From the NCBI GenBank assembly GCA_963513935.1, contig OY740767.1, forward strand, positions 154,758,431-154,822,430: 64,000 nucleotides of DNA, in the 5' to 3' direction. The translations under genes were made by a program, and so were the position numbers. Below are positions 12,701 to 24,365 of the stretch, piece by piece. This DNA is from Aphrophora alni. Taxonomy: Eukaryota > Arthropoda > Insecta > Hemiptera > Aphrophoridae. The notes under the pieces are model-generated. The model was not told the origin of the DNA, did no database searches, and saw only the letters and a list, made by a program, of their open reading frames with translations. Position 1 is the first letter of the stretch, and each line of letters opens with the position of its first letter.

Positions 12701-15700
12701 AAAATCTGTACTAAAGTTTTTTTTTTTCACAAATTAAATATGGGATTATACTCTAGGGAGACTCTAAGAAAGAAAACAATATTTTTATGATTAAAAAAAA
12801 AATCTTAGAATCATGTTAAATAAACCTAAATTTCACTCTTGTAAAGGATTATTAAAAGATTTCGAAAAATTTTAATATTACCATCTCTTTATTTGTTTGA
12901 AGTCTTATGTTTTGTACATTGTCACAAGCAGTTATTTGCAGAAAATGATGTGCACCACAATGAACAGTGAAGCAATGTAATGTTAAATGAATATTGATTA
13001 TAGTACTGTAATTATGTGTTATTCGAGGATGAGCTGCCTCAATGTTATCTAATCAGGTGTAATGCAGTGAAATGGAATAAAATAAAATTACAAAAAAATA
13101 AACTATTTATAACCTGTATACGGTACTCGTATGTATGATCTTCTTGTATACATATTTAGTGACCTAAACAATTTTAGTTATGTCGCTGATGTTTCATCTT
13201 ATAATACTAGGAACTGTTCCAATATTAAAATCCCGTCATATTGTGATGGGGCTAGGATTATATTTGGCTGATTCCTATCTACTCTAAGGATGAGTTTTGC
13301 TCTATGTCAGAAAAAAAATAGTGTGAGTGGATGATTGAATAGTTTTGTTTCTCTATTTTTAATGGTTATAATAATTCTAATGTATTTCTAGTTATATTTT
13401 TATCTATATTTCAGTATAAAGGTGCTCAATATGTATCATATTGACTGTATCTGTTGATTTTGTTTATATTTATTAATGCTGAACGATAATAAAAAATATC
13501 TTATCTTATGCAAAGTATAGGGAATTTCTAGCTATTCCACAATAAAGTCAGTATTGATCAGACTAATTGCATATGCATAATAAACTTTTGACAATAATTT
13601 AATTTAGACTTGAAATTGGAGTAATATCAGAGCTGTAATTGATATATTTGTTTAACTCTATCCTTACAACCTAACTTGACTTTTTCAATTAATCCAGGTT
13701 ATAATTATAAGGTTAAGTCTATGATATTACAACTAACAAAATCATCATATTGTAGTACAAACAATAACCAATCCTCAGTATGGACGTGTCATACGATAAG
13801 TGAATCTTGATATTAGATATTTATCTCTATGCCTAAAATAGTCTCATTTTGTAATTACAGTATATATTTTAATTTAACTCGTAAAAATTACATTTTTTCG
13901 TTATTTCTATATCGACGTTTTACGGTTAAAAATTAATTTCCATGAAAAATATTCGCTTTTTAAAAGTATGCTTTAAAAGTGACCATTTTAGAAGTGAAAT
14001 ATAACTTCCCAATTGTTATTGCAATATGTATCATAACCCGTATGTATGTAGGCTATGTATGTGTAGTTGGTACTTTTAATTTTTAATTTTTATAGTGAAA
14101 AACCAAACAATGCGCTAAATTACTATCTTACAATGTAAAGTTTGCACTAAATAAATTTCACGACAAATTTTATTTCTTTTTACATCTAGTAGTCTCTATT
14201 TTTACTATTCAGTGCTAAATTTTTACAAGTACAATCTAGAACTTAATAATCATAATTTCTTCAGTCACTGAACTCCTGGAAGCGTTTTCCATTTCAAGGT
14301 GGGAAGAAAATCATTTACTGTTTTCTAACAAAACCCAAGGGCAGTCTCTCAACAAAGTTGTTCTCTTTCTACCTTCTGTTTTCTCCATTGTTAACTTCAT
14401 ATCACTCTTAGTCGAGCTCGTTCTTAAAGAGTTGATAGTTATAATAAAAAATAAATAAAATTTACAAATAAATTTTAATGGTTCTTTCACTATTAAAAAC
14501 ATTGTAGTATCTTTCATTAGTTTCTTTTTATTAAAATTTGGTAATTCGGTTTTAGTACAAGCATAAACTGCATACGCCACTAGTATAGTTTATTTGGTTA
14601 TTTAGATGATGTTTTGATAGTGTGAATCGAATCTTGTTTTAACTGATAAAACTTAGCTTAGGTAATTATAATTATTTATGTATTGCAGATGTACAGACAA
14701 TTTAGAAAGAAGTTTAAGAAGAAAAAGGAGAAACAATTAGAAGAACATCCGTGGTTCCAAGAGTTTAAAGAAATAGAATTGGATATATCAAAAAATATAG
14801 GTAAGTCTAAATGGTTTATTTAAGTGTGATTGTAAGTTAAGCCTATTTTTAATCTAAACTAAACAGTGCACGGACTTCTCACCCATCCATAAAACTAAAT
14901 ATTTTTTCTTCCTATTATAAGTAGCTTTAAGGATTCCAGTCCATTTGTTAACTAAATATTAACTGAAACAAAATTATTCTTTGTCAAAAATATAAGTTCA
15001 TTTTAATTGTCTGTTAAAAAAAAAAAATGAATCATAAATACTGTCTTTAGATTTTTACAAAATATGTTGTGTTGTTATAGTTTATGGCTGGCCCGGACTC
15101 CAGTCCATCAGCTTTTTAGATACCCAATGAGCTTAGTAATATTTTTTGAACTTATTGAATTTGGTTCAAGACAGAATATACACATTTCACAATTGTATAT
15201 TCCAATTCTCATCAGGTAGGCTTCAAAACAGTCATGTCCCGTATTGAGTTGAAAGAAGCTACGGAATCTTTTCTTAATATACCTTGTAACCTGACCAAAA
15301 ATAGATATTAAGATGCAGAAGTGTTGAATTACTTCTTTAATATGTTTTGTTTATTTGCATATTGTTCTTCATATTCATTTACTTAGCAAATATAATAAAA
15401 AATGTATCATTATCATTTAGATTTAGGCTATTAAATGTACACTCGGAATAGGGAACTCATACAACCAAAATACACCCAACGATAATAGTAATAGTGAATT
15501 AATTAATTTAGAAAAAGTAAAAAAAGTAGTAAAGCTCTCATAATACTAATTACCAAGTTTAGGCCGTATTAGATTCAACATCGTAATACCGCCTAATTTA
15601 CAGACACACACATACTATAGGCTATATCCTAAATAAGTATTCGATTATTGGAAGTTCATAAACAGATTAATAAAAACAATTACTTAATACTGTTAAATAA

Positions 15701-18700
15701 AAAGTCAAAATTGGAATAAATAGAATTATCTGAATAGTTATGTTTGGTAAATGTAGGCAGATAAATTTGTAAATTGAACAGCGAGCGGCATCCATTGGTG
15801 GTAGTTCCATCTGAACTAAATAAGTTTGAAAACAGATGATCTGAAAGTGAATCAAATCTTATTGGAAAGCTATTTGAATAATATAAAAAAGTATGTTAAG
15901 TAAAATGAAGATTGTTTTAAAAGAATTACACAATTACAATAAATGTTAAAAATAAAATAAATAGATTAAGGGATATAAATTTAGGCAGAATTTTGTAAAT
16001 AAAGAAAATTTTGTAAACAAGGTGAAATACCAGGTAAATAAGAGGAGGAAAAAGGAATAAAATTTGAAATGCAGGATTTTTACAACAAAGAAAAAGACAA
16101 TTTCCATTCTCGCTCTGATGCTTAGTAGATCATTTTATTTATATCCAATAAGATAATTAAATTTACAGTTTATTATGGAAAGTAGAAGTAAATACAACTT
16201 ATGCAGTGAGAATTGATAATTTTTGGAAGAAAGGAAGACAGAAACAAGAGATTTGCTGGATATTGTATGTATTGAAAATGGACTTGAACTGAAATGTTAA
16301 GTAACCTAAATTAAAAAAATTCATTAAGGAAGTAAATAATTAAGACTCAAAATTTGCATTATATTTTGGAAGAAATACAAAAGTTTTTTGTCGTTATAAT
16401 TTATTTTTAATTTGTAAAAGGACTAACATATACAGCACAACGAAATTGGAGCTAAATAAGGACAATATAATTGACATTTTGTAACAGATTTTTTTTTTTG
16501 TAGATAAGTTATTATTTTTAAATATGATGCATGCAATAATTCCTAATTTATGTCTCTTACAATGGTTAGAACTATTCAGTATATATTTATTATTGTTAGA
16601 TGGTTTTATATGTATATCAAACTCAATATTATAATTATTCTTAACCAAAATATCATGGCAAGTTATTACAAATCACCATTTCATGAGTAAATTTGATTGA
16701 GTTGTGACCATTGTAAATTTCATTCAAAAATTCATTAACAGCATTTATCAAGATAAATACAACAAAAATGACATTAATATATTAAACCATATTCTTGGAA
16801 AATATGTCAATTTATCAACTAATAAATCTTCAAACCTACTCATGAAAAGTTCAGCTAAGAAAGGAGATAGTCAGTTCCCCCATCAAGCTTTTGATAATAT
16901 TTGTTATTAAAACTTAAATAATATTGATAGATGCAGATCTTGGTTAGTTTTATATATTCATTAATTCTAAGAGATTCTACATAGTTCATACATACAAAAA
17001 TCTCTCAAATATGCCGTTGTTTCTTTAATAGAAACGCTACGAAACATTTAACTCACATTAAAAGTTACTAAAATTTAGTTAATTCGGAGTTTATTTAACA
17101 TTTTTTATTTTGTTGACTAAATTTTTAATAGAGAAAGAATTTAATTTCCAAAACTCCTTGGATGACAACTTTGAAAGAGCGTAAGTCAGCGAATTGACTT
17201 CCATCAAAATCGGCCTCATCAATTTACATTATTGATGTATTTTTGGAAGCCAATACACTCTACGTAATACTGGATTAGAGATTAAAAATTAAAATCATTC
17301 ATTCTTAAATATAACCAAATTACAGTTATTAATTGCTTCCTTGGTTGCACTAATAAATTTATTCAAAGGATTTTTTAATACTTTTTGGTAAGGTCCATCA
17401 TTCAACATTTTGGTGATCTTCAAAAAATAATCTTCCTTATCCAAAATTACAACTGCAATTCACCCTTATCTCCCTTTAAGTAAAAATAGTCTTTCTCTTT
17501 CAGACCCTTAATTACATCTAAATCTTTGGTTTGTGAATCATATCTTTATTAATATTAGGTTAATACTAGGTTAGAGTTTAATAGGGAACATAGCCCATTA
17601 GTTTAGATTTTGTACGACTAGGAGACAAGGCTTACCTTGGAAAGTGGTCCTTGGTATATTTATTACCTAGTAGTTCACAAATAAGAAAACATACAACAAC
17701 AAAAAATACTAAAGTTCTGAAATATTTTGTAAACAATGAAAAAATATTTGACAAATTGAACAGTTTCAAAATATTTAAGAACTTCAATGTTTTTTCGTGT
17801 TTACCTATATGTTTAGTATTAGGTAATACCAAGGACCACTTTCCAAGGTAAGTTTGTATCTTCTTTTCATATAAAATCTAAATTAATATTAATACTGTTG
17901 CATATATTGCCATTAATTTTTAGCATACAGAGATTCCTGATACATTTTTTATCTGAATCTGTTTTCAATATTGGCTACGATATTTTCGACAGTATTGTTA
18001 AAAGGTTTCTTAAATGAAAATTTAAGTCCTTTACTCAAAAGATCAAGTTCTTCCTTTTTTAAAGTGTGACTGGATTCATTTTTAACTAAAAGCCGACTTT
18101 TATAATATTAACACTTCTATCAGTATTGTAAGATTGAAGCTTTAACAATTTTTCATTTAATGTTTTAAACTTTTTTCCTTTTTTTTTGTTATTAATGACA
18201 AATTTTTTTACCCAACTCATCCTACAAATTAGGATCAAACCAATTAACTAATTTAAGATGTAAACTATATAAATCAAACTAATCTATTTAACCACTTCGC
18301 GTTTTAACTTGAGACATTTCATTTGAACAGCATTTGTCCAAAAATGAACTAACCAGAATTATTATGGGCAATATTAAAATAGCCGTTCTCATTTGGATTG
18401 GACTGAAATATCGTGTTCAAGCGTAGTTCCATATTTCTCATCATGGTTGCAGCACTTATCGGAAACCTATTTATAATTTTCTACTGTTATTCACTACATA
18501 ACATTGGCATCACTGCCAGTCTTGTAGTGTTTGCGTCACCAAACACGTGCATTCTTACATTGTGCGTTCTACATAGTTTTATTATTTATTTTACAGTTTT
18601 TTATTATTTTTAATTGAAAATGAATAGTGAGGGTAAGTTATTAAGTGATCTTGAGAACAGTGATAGCAGCAATGAATCTGAAGAAACAGACATCGAGTTG

Positions 18701-20872
18701 AACGATTCAGATGACGTTGGCATTGCAGAAGTTCGTGAGTGGCGAAAGGTTAATTGAAACAACATACCCGCTTCACCACCTCGCTTTCCTTTTCACATTG
18801 TGCCTAAATTTGAAGAAAATTCCAATGTTTTACACTATTTTGAGAACTTTTTCAGTGATGAAATTATAAATATAATCTGCACAGAAACAAATCAATATGC
18901 AAAAGAATATATTAGAACTCATAGCAGGGCTAAACCCTTTCCAGATCATACTCCAAATGAATTTAAAGTTTTCATGGCTCTAATAATTTATAAGGCAATT
19001 TTTATGCTTCACCAGAGTTTGCTGACATCCTCATTTCACAGCGCACAGACATTATAGGACCTTAGAGTTGAACGGAAAAGAATTACCGATAGAAATTTTT
19101 TTTTTAAACTGAAGAAAGGAGACAGTCGGATTTCAAATAGGGAAGGTTAAAATACAGCTATGGCTTGGAAGGATAAAAAAAATTGTTTCCCTCCTTTCAC
19201 CCATTCACTCAATAAAAATGGTGGATTTAGAGAATAGGGGAGAGAAGAAGATGAGACTAGAATCTGTTGTAGCGTACAATGATACAATGGGTGGTGTGGA
19301 CAGAGTCGATAAGCATTTATCAGACTATATTCAACTCCACGGTAAAGGGCGAAGAAATATGATTTAAAAAAAAATGTTTTCATCTTGTGGACCTACCTGT
19401 GTGGAACTCATTTATTCTATACAATAAATGTGGAGGTACGATGAGCCTCCTTTTGTACATTATGTCGCTCGTTCAAAAAATCATTGACATTTATCATTCT
19501 GAGGAACTGAAACAAAAACCAGGAAGACCCAGCTATGACCAGGAATACCATGATCATGTTAGATTAACTGAAAGACACTTTCCTAACTATATCAAGTTAC
19601 TGGTAAAAAAGCTAATCCTACTCATCAGTGTGGTGTGTAGCCATGTTTGTGACGTGAAAGGCAAGAAAATACAAAGGAAATCCCGGTTCTATTGCCCAAA
19701 ATGTGACGTCACTCTGTGTTTTCATGTCTACCATACATTCGTTGGTATTTAGGTGTAAGCAGGATGCTTCAAAAAATTTGAGACTTGTAAAATATCATAA
19801 TGGTGACTTTTAACAATTTATATAACGTTATTATACTGTTTGTGTTAGTGTTTTATGTTACAACATTTATCTTTTTTGTTCTGAAATAAATGTGATAATT
19901 ATTTACAATTGAACTCAATACAATTTCCACGAATTATTTCGGGATAATCTAAGTATCCAAACAAAAGGTTAACGACATAGAAGGTTGAAAGTTATTTTAA
20001 AATTTTAATATTTATATAAAAAATGCCTTTTAGAGTATAGATAACTAATTTAATTAGAAAACTAAAATTTAACAAAATAACTCGGATTAATCCTAGACAC
20101 AATTTTTATTAGGCCAAAAAAGCACTTAATATTATATTATTAATTTTTTTTATCGGTAGTACTGCTAAATGTTTGTTGTAAACTACAAAATTCAACAATT
20201 TGACCTTAAAATGAATGTTTTTACAAAAAAACTTGTCCTGGAAGCAGTTAATTTACTAAATAAGTAGTTCTAGCTCCAACTATTTTTTCTTTTGGAGAAC
20301 TCTATCGGTACGAGAGTTTACCAATTCAATTTTAATACAAGTCATGATAGATACAATATCTAATGAGCCTTGTAGGTATTTATACTTTTGTACCAACTCT
20401 ATCCGCTTAGCAATCCCGAGGGAACCTAACTCGATTTACATTTTCATCCATATGGTATGGCTTAGATCCCACTTGTTCATCTTTTCTATCAGGTTTCCTC
20501 TTGACCAATGTTTTTTGTAAGGAAATGAATACCGAGAGGTGTTTTAGTCTACCAACTCCATTGATATATTTTGTTGTTGTTATCAATACCTCTAGAACTG
20601 TCATTTTTAGGAAGATTGTGACTACTTCAAATTTTTGAGTTATAATATACTTCAGTTTAAGATTAAAGTTTAATAGGGCACATAGCCTATTAGATTAGAT
20701 TTGTAAACACTAAAGTTCTGAAATATTTTGTAAACACTTCACTTTCTCAATCAGTAGAGTTTAAAAAGAAGCCTGAATTGTTTTAATTGGATTAAACAAT
20801 TCAGTCTTCTTTTTATACTCTCTACTGATTGAGAAAGTGAACAGTGTTTACGAAATATATTCAGAACTTTAG

Positions 20873-20912
<40 letters not shown>

Positions 20913-23900
20913 CATACTTGTGTACTATTAAGTAATACCAAGGATCAATAATTTCCAAGGTAAGCCTGTGTCTCCTGTCCATACAAAATCTAATCATATA
21001 ATATACTTCTTTATTGATTTGTTTATTCCAATAATTCGTTGCTTTTTTATGCTAAAAAACAACTATTATTGCTGAGTAGTTTTGAGCAGCAAATTTTGTT
21101 GATTTTTCATTGAGCAAACACTTCTTGCCAATTCTACTGAGTTGATTAAGTTTTTGTTATTATTTATTTATTTTTAATATAAGGTTGTTATTTATTATTT
21201 AGTAAATGTTTTCTATTATTTTCTTTAAAGATTGTGGAATAAATTTTAATATTTCTAGATGAAGAAGTTGTCGGCACTCAAGTGACAAAGAGTTACTTGG
21301 ATCCATTTACGAAACAAATCATGCAAGATCCAATGATTAATGATAAATGTGGACATTCTTATGATCGAGTGGCTGTGCTTAGTATGTTGAAGAGGAAAAA
21401 GATCTTAAGGTATTAACTTTTTAGTTTTTAGATAATTAAAAAAAAATTTTAAAGTAGGGTCTTTAAGAAAAATATCAACCTGAATTTTTCTTTCAAAAAA
21501 AAAATGCATATGAGATACTTTCATCTTGCGGGCATGATTACTTTGTACCTGATATTATAATACTGGCCGGTATCTTATACATTTATACATTCCCTGTAAT
21601 AAGACCAACATTGCTAAGTCAAATTACGCACGTCACCTTACTGAAAACAATCATAAGCCAAGCAATTTCCATTCCAGTGTAGAGGCAATACACGTTGCAC
21701 TAAAAGCAGATTATTGAACGCGAAAGAAGAATTTGAGATTTATAGAGCAATCAAAAATGATCCAGATAACATCTTGAACAATAAACTTTCCTTCCAATCT
21801 CATCATTTATACGATACAGCCTTAAAACATCTACCGAAAACTTAACATGAGTCGTTATCAGCAAGATTAATAACTTTAACTGTCAGTACTTCGATAGACA
21901 TGACAGAGCACACAACAGTGTCAGACAAGCTCATATGATGTGTTTTTGTGTTAAGTATGTTTTTAATATATGACGAGTTCTTCGAAGTGAATGAAGATAT
22001 CATCTGATGATGAGGTTACAACCTCGAAACTAGTTAGAAGTAACTAAAACGAAGTCACAAGACGGACCTTAAGGTAATTAAATATTTTATTTAAGTGTGA
22101 CTTGGAATTAAAATATGCTTATCAAATAAGTCTTGTGTTAATTCCATTGAGAAAAATATGAAACTTAATATCAGTGTTGGAAAAGAAAAGAACGATGTTA
22201 TAAAAGAAGAATGTTATTTTATGCATTTTCGTTTAGAATATAATATTCTTGTTAGTATAGTTCTGATCACAAGCTTGCATTTTTTCGCAAAATGTTTCCT
22301 GATAGCGAAATCACTATAAAAGTTGCTTGGGCTCGAACAAAAACAACTGGTATAATTCAGGAAATATTTTTTAAAATGATGATACAATTTTAAGTGTGAT
22401 TACAACAATGCTATTTTGTATTGGTACCGACGATAGCAACGAGAATGATGCAAAACTTTAAGTGATCTAATGTAAGCGATGATTCCTTAGAAAAAATTCT
22501 AACAGCTAAGTCCATGCAGCAGGGTCTATGCTATGAGCAAAACTTTGACAGTAATTTCTTTAAAAAAGCAAAATCTGCTTCATCAGTGCAACCGAGTGAA
22601 TTTCATAGTTATAGTATGTGAATATAAAACTTTTGTTAAAAACTGTGTCGTTTAAAACCTGTGTATTTATAGAAAAATTAGTGATCCAAAACTTCTATGA
22701 AAAATTCGGTAAGTAATTCAAGCATCAAACACTTGTATGTTTTAAAACTTGAGTTACGAGGTGTGATAAAAAAAATATGGTGAGTGAATTTTTATAGCAG
22801 CAACTGCTGATGCTACATCCATTTGACGTAATACGTTTGATAACCCCATCTTTTGAGATAGTCAGTATCACGTTTGAACAAGTTGTGACTTGTCAGTCTG
22901 CTTCCAGAGTCTGAAGAGTGAGATTGAGGTCATCGTTACCATGTCTATCAGTTTCCATGGAATTGAAGGATCGTCTTGAACCAGATTCAGACTTCATGGC
23001 CAATATTATAACTGGAGATGAAAGTTGGATGTATGGATATGATTCTGAGATGAAAATTCAGAGTTCCCAGTAGAAAATGAGTGACGACTCTCCTTGCCCT
23101 AAGAAAGCACGTCAGTCAAAGTCAAATGTTAAGGTGTTTTTCTTTTTAATAATGAGGACGATCACCGTTTGTTCCAAGTTTGTCACAACTGTAAACTCCA
23201 AATATTACAAACATGTACTGCATCGTTTGCGAAACGATGTGCAGAGAAAGAGACCAGAAAACTAGGCCAGTGGCTTCCTCCTTCATCACGAAAATGCGCC
23301 ATACCACACCTTGCTTCTGATCTGTGAGTTTTTTCCAAAAATTTTCCTGTCTGTCCACATCCGTTTTACTCTCCTGATTTAGCACTATGCGACTTCCGAC
23401 TATTCCCAAAAATATAAATTGTGATAAAAGGGAAACATTTTAACACCATTCCCGATTTATTTTTTATTAAGAATGGACTTTTTGATTGCTCTAATATTAT
23501 GATTTAAAAATTTTGCACCCTCTTTTAGTGTGGTTTAACATCCCTTTTTATTTTCTCGCATATATGTAGTATGGAGAAAGTTATGTGATGGCTTAAAAAA
23601 TCGTTGTTTATTTTTTTGTGGATATATTAGTTTTTATTAAACTTTGCGTAGCCTCGAAGAACTGAAACAAAATGTATTGGTCGCCATCTCTCCAAAAATG
23701 CTAGTTCATGAGTTATTGGTAAAAAAATAGACCATGGTACTGTTTAAAATATGTAATTTTTCAAAATCAGATCTACTTTATTTATTTCGTTCAAAATTTA
23801 GTAAAATGTGAAAATTAAGACTCAAACCTGCAAAATTGCAAGTAAAAGAATATTATGGTTTCGGAATAATTGACTAAAACACAAAAAAGAACGTTGATCA

Positions 23901-24365
23901 CCATCATTAGAAGCTTGCTCTTAAATCATATGTGATATACGGATTTAATGGGGACAATTCTAAGGCATAAGCGAAAGCAAGTTTTGGCCCTCATTTAAAT
24001 ATATAAATATTATTTCAAAGATGCCATCCATGATTCAATTTCACTTATTGATTTACTACTGAATTGATATTTTTGGTAATGATTAGTTTTTGTTTGTTTT
24101 GGGGGTGGGTGAATCAGAAAGTTTGTTCAATGTTTTTACATAATTTATTTTCTATATATTTTTTAAAGTACCATTGAAAATAATACAATATATGGTGAAG
24201 TTGTTGTGTATCACCTGTCAAAATACTTCAATCTAAAACTTTTATTGTATGTTGTTATTTAGGTGTCCGTATCCTTTTTGCGCTGCTAAGGTTGTTGAAC
24301 AAAATCTAAAAGAGAATGTGGAACTCCTAAATGAAATTCGAGAGTCTCAGTCACAGAACGATTGA
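9637..24365 (+). CDS. NSMCE2: NSE2/NSMCE2-type E3 SUMO ligase, five recognised exons
   Basis: The joined exons 9637-9765, 10545-10693, 14689-14800, 21259-21409 and 24263-24365 stay in frame across all four introns and give 213 residues plus a stop. Human NSMCE2 is 247. The N-terminal two thirds is charged and helical, as expected for the arm that docks on SMC5. The last third is an SP-RING with zinc ligands in KCGHSYDR (Cys, His) and CPYPFC (two Cys), and the preceding DPFTKQIMQDP block is typical of NSE2. It SUMOylates substrates within the SMC5/6 complex during DNA repair in the nucleus. Exon 1 opens in mid-codon after an acceptor (CCTTAG), so an upstream exon with the true start is missing. 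An in-frame Met at 9664 is a less likely start. Intron 1 is GC-AG; the others are GT-AG. Confidence 0.9.
10545..10693 (+). CDS. NSMCE2: NSE2 exon, coiled arm
   Basis: Acceptor AACCTTAG and donor GAG|GTAAGT in phase 0. It encodes PGILMEEIRSTMLQYCKYDN and a helical continuation ending GEVLTFEE. It is in frame on both sides. Confidence 0.88.
10745..10890 (+). repeat. Dispersed repeat B, copy 2
   Basis: Contains AAAATTGAAAATGGAAAGTA, TTATGTAAAGTCTAGGGATT and GTATTGATCAGACTAATT. The reverse copy near 26930-27110 shares both the left and right blocks, which shows the unit is at least 140 bp. It lies just inside NSE2 intron 2. Confidence 0.6.
11264..11404 (-). pseudogene. Tigger transposase remnant: N-terminus fused to C-terminus by deletion
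   Basis: The 46-residue frame starts MATKQKCNVLTMALKLDTLN, matching the CENP-B/Tigger helix-turn-helix start, and ends with KLKQRKINDFFVNNS, the usual C-terminal QRKITDFF-type tail of Tigger proteins. The whole DDE catalytic region between them is absent. This is a clean internal deletion of a longer gene, leaving an open mini-frame that could still be translated. Confidence 0.7.
12168..12290. repeat. Perfect 41-bp inverted repeat
   Basis: The arms at 12168-12208 and 12250-12290 are exact reverse complements, beginning CAAGGATAAAATAAAGCAAA, around a 41-base AT-rich loop. The perfection contrasts with the worn ends of the Tigger element that contains it, so it is younger or recently gene-converted. 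Confidence 0.9.
13100..13510 (+). mobile_element. Probable LINE 3' end
   Basis: The sequence ends in GAACGATAATAAAAAATATC followed by TTATCTTATG, the simple-repeat tail style of CR1/Jockey type LINEs. Upstream, the translation contains SSYNTRN, resembling the conserved SYNTR block near the LINE ORF2 C-terminus. It is heavily decayed, and no RT motif is visible. Confidence 0.35.
13500..13580 (+). repeat. Dispersed repeat B, copy 3
   Basis: TATAGGGAATTTCTAGC, then CCACAATAAAGTCAGTATTG and ATCAGACTAATT, closely matching 10820-10890. A possibly related block containing TTTTAGAAGTGAA lies at about 13985-14000. Confidence 0.5.
14689..14800 (+). CDS. NSMCE2: NSE2 exon, basic segment
   Basis: Acceptor TATTGCAG and donor TAG|GTAAGT. 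It encodes MYRQFRKKFKKKKEKQLEEH followed by PWFQEFKEIELDISKNI. The strongly basic stretch could contact DNA, which is inference. It leaves one base of a codon that exon 21259 completes. Confidence 0.88.
14801..16380 (+). other. NSE2 intron 3, no gene seen
   Basis: AT-rich sequence between the basic exon and the Penelope-like remnant. I found no open frame with coding features and no clear repeat. Confidence 0.5.
16394..18210 (-). pseudogene. Penelope-like element reverse transcriptase, decayed
   Basis: Reading the bottom strand from about 18170 down, with frameshifts, the blocks appear in the order of a Penelope RT: ELDLLSKGLKFSFKKPF, then KGDKGE / AVVILDKEDYFLKITKML, then VYWLPKIHQ with LMRPILMEVNSLTYALSKL, and near 16600 EFDIHIKPSNNNKYI with HKLGIIA. 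These match the LL.KGL.F, ADKGNAVVI, YGLPKIHK...RPI and F.IYRKPT...HK.A motifs of the family. It is split by a foldback MITE at about 17571-17890. It is dead. It lies in NSE2 intron 3. Confidence 0.8.
17571..17890. mobile_element. Foldback MITE family F, copy 1 (inside the Penelope remnant)
   Basis: The inverted arms are CTTACCTTGGAAAGTGGTCC plus TTGGTAT at 17631-17657 and the exact complement at 17826-17852. Outer flanks GTTTAATAGGGAACATAG and TATAAAATCTAA, and an inner pair ACTAAAGTTCTGAAATATTT, recur in copy 2 at 20660-20995. It interrupts the Penelope coding order between the KGLKF and ADKGN blocks, so it is the younger insertion. Confidence 0.8.
18288..19972 (+). mobile_element. piggyBac-type DNA transposon, about 1.7 kb
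   Basis: TTAA at 18288-18291 and 19969-19972 bracket the transposase remnant, as piggyBac target sites do. The left end TTAACCACTT and right end AAAAGGTTAA are imperfect inverted matches (8 of 10). The ends are inferred; the coding content is firm. It lies in NSE2 intron 3. Confidence 0.65.
18620..19752 (+). pseudogene. piggyBac transposase, broken
   Basis: The start MNSEGKLLSDLENSDSSNES is the acidic N-terminus. After an early stop near 18756, the transposase fold begins with NVLHYFENFFSDEIINIICT and NEFKVFMALIIYKA. Further on come RLESVVAYNDTMGGVDRVDK, a strong match to the conserved block around the last catalytic Asp, and finally the Cys-rich CSHVCDVKGKKIQRKSRFYC with CPKCDVTLC, the C-terminal zinc finger. 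Several stops and shifts, and loss of the middle including the first catalytic Asp, make it non-functional. Confidence 0.88.
19973..20659 (+). other. NSE2 intron 3, no gene seen
   Basis: AT-rich. A bottom-strand open frame at 20407-20604 has no recognisable domain and no family support. I see nothing else definite. Confidence 0.45.
20660..20995. mobile_element. Foldback MITE family F, copy 2, with long hairpin
   Basis: Shares both outer flanks and the inner ACTAAAGTTCTGAAATATTT block with copy 1. Its core is a long hairpin with arms at about 20705-20785 and 20792-20876 (for example TCACTTTCTCAATCAGTAGAG on the left and its complement on the right) and only about six loop bases. A TG repeat follows the right arm. 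Confidence 0.8.
20876..20911. repeat. TG dinucleotide microsatellite
   Basis: About 17 uninterrupted TG units immediately after the hairpin arm of foldback copy 2. Likely length-polymorphic. Confidence 0.95.
21259..21409 (+). CDS. NSMCE2: NSE2 exon, first half of the SP-RING
   Basis: Acceptor ATTTCTAG and donor AAG|GTATTA. It encodes the beta-strand region QVTKSYLDPFTKQIMQDPMI followed by KCGHSYDRVAVLSMLKRKKI. This holds the first Cys and the His ligand of the single zinc site and the conserved DP...DP frame of NSE2 SP-RINGs. Confidence 0.93.
21585..22080 (+). pseudogene. Penelope-like element GIY-YIG end and 3' terminus
   Basis: The top strand encodes SNYARHLTENNHKPSNFHSS followed by VEAIHVALKADY, the end of the GIY-YIG endonuclease domain of Penelope elements. 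About 300 bases of decayed tail follow, ending with CATCTGATGATGAGGTTACA and ACCTCGAAACTAGTTAGAAG, a closing block I associate with Penelope-like elements. No RT precedes it, so it is a truncated copy. It lies in NSE2 intron 4. Confidence 0.65.
22752..23480 (+). pseudogene. mariner transposase remnant
   Basis: With stops and shifts, the translation runs ELKDRLEPDSDFMANIITGD / ESWMYGYDSEMKIQSSQ, then CPKKARQSKSNVKVF, SKYYKHVLHRLRNDVQRKRP and LLHHENAPYHT, the standard mariner order. The first catalytic Asp (TGDESW) is present; the second, normally HHDNAPAH, is Glu here; the third region (PDLAPCDFFLFP) is scrambled. A possible 5' end TTACGAGGTGTGATAAAAAA lies near 22754; no matching 3' end was seen. 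It is in NSE2 intron 4. Confidence 0.85.
23640..23770 (-). repeat. Dispersed repeat C, reverse copy
   Basis: The bottom strand reads TACCATGGTCTATTTTTTTA, then GGCGACCAATACATTTTGTT and a TTTAATAAAAACTAAT block, the same order as 1490-1610 and 55040-55170. Confidence 0.6.
24263..24365 (+). CDS. NSMCE2: NSE2 terminal exon, second half of the SP-RING
   Basis: Acceptor TTATTTAG. It encodes CPYPFCAAKVVEQNLKENVE, which supplies the last two Cys ligands, then a helical tail ending SQSQND and TGA at 24363-24365. The tail is shorter than the human one. Confidence 0.93.

Noticed and set aside
14311..14580. 89-codon bottom-strand frame in NSE2 intron 2
   Set aside because: No recognisable motif, no splice context, and a low-complexity hydrophobic centre; treated as chance.
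20407..20604. 65-codon bottom-strand frame
   Set aside because: Lies near decayed elements and matches no retroelement block I could identify.
22005..22050. Host regulatory hairpin
   Set aside because: The GATGATGAGGTTACAACCTCG block follows a GIY-YIG remnant and fits a retroelement terminus better.
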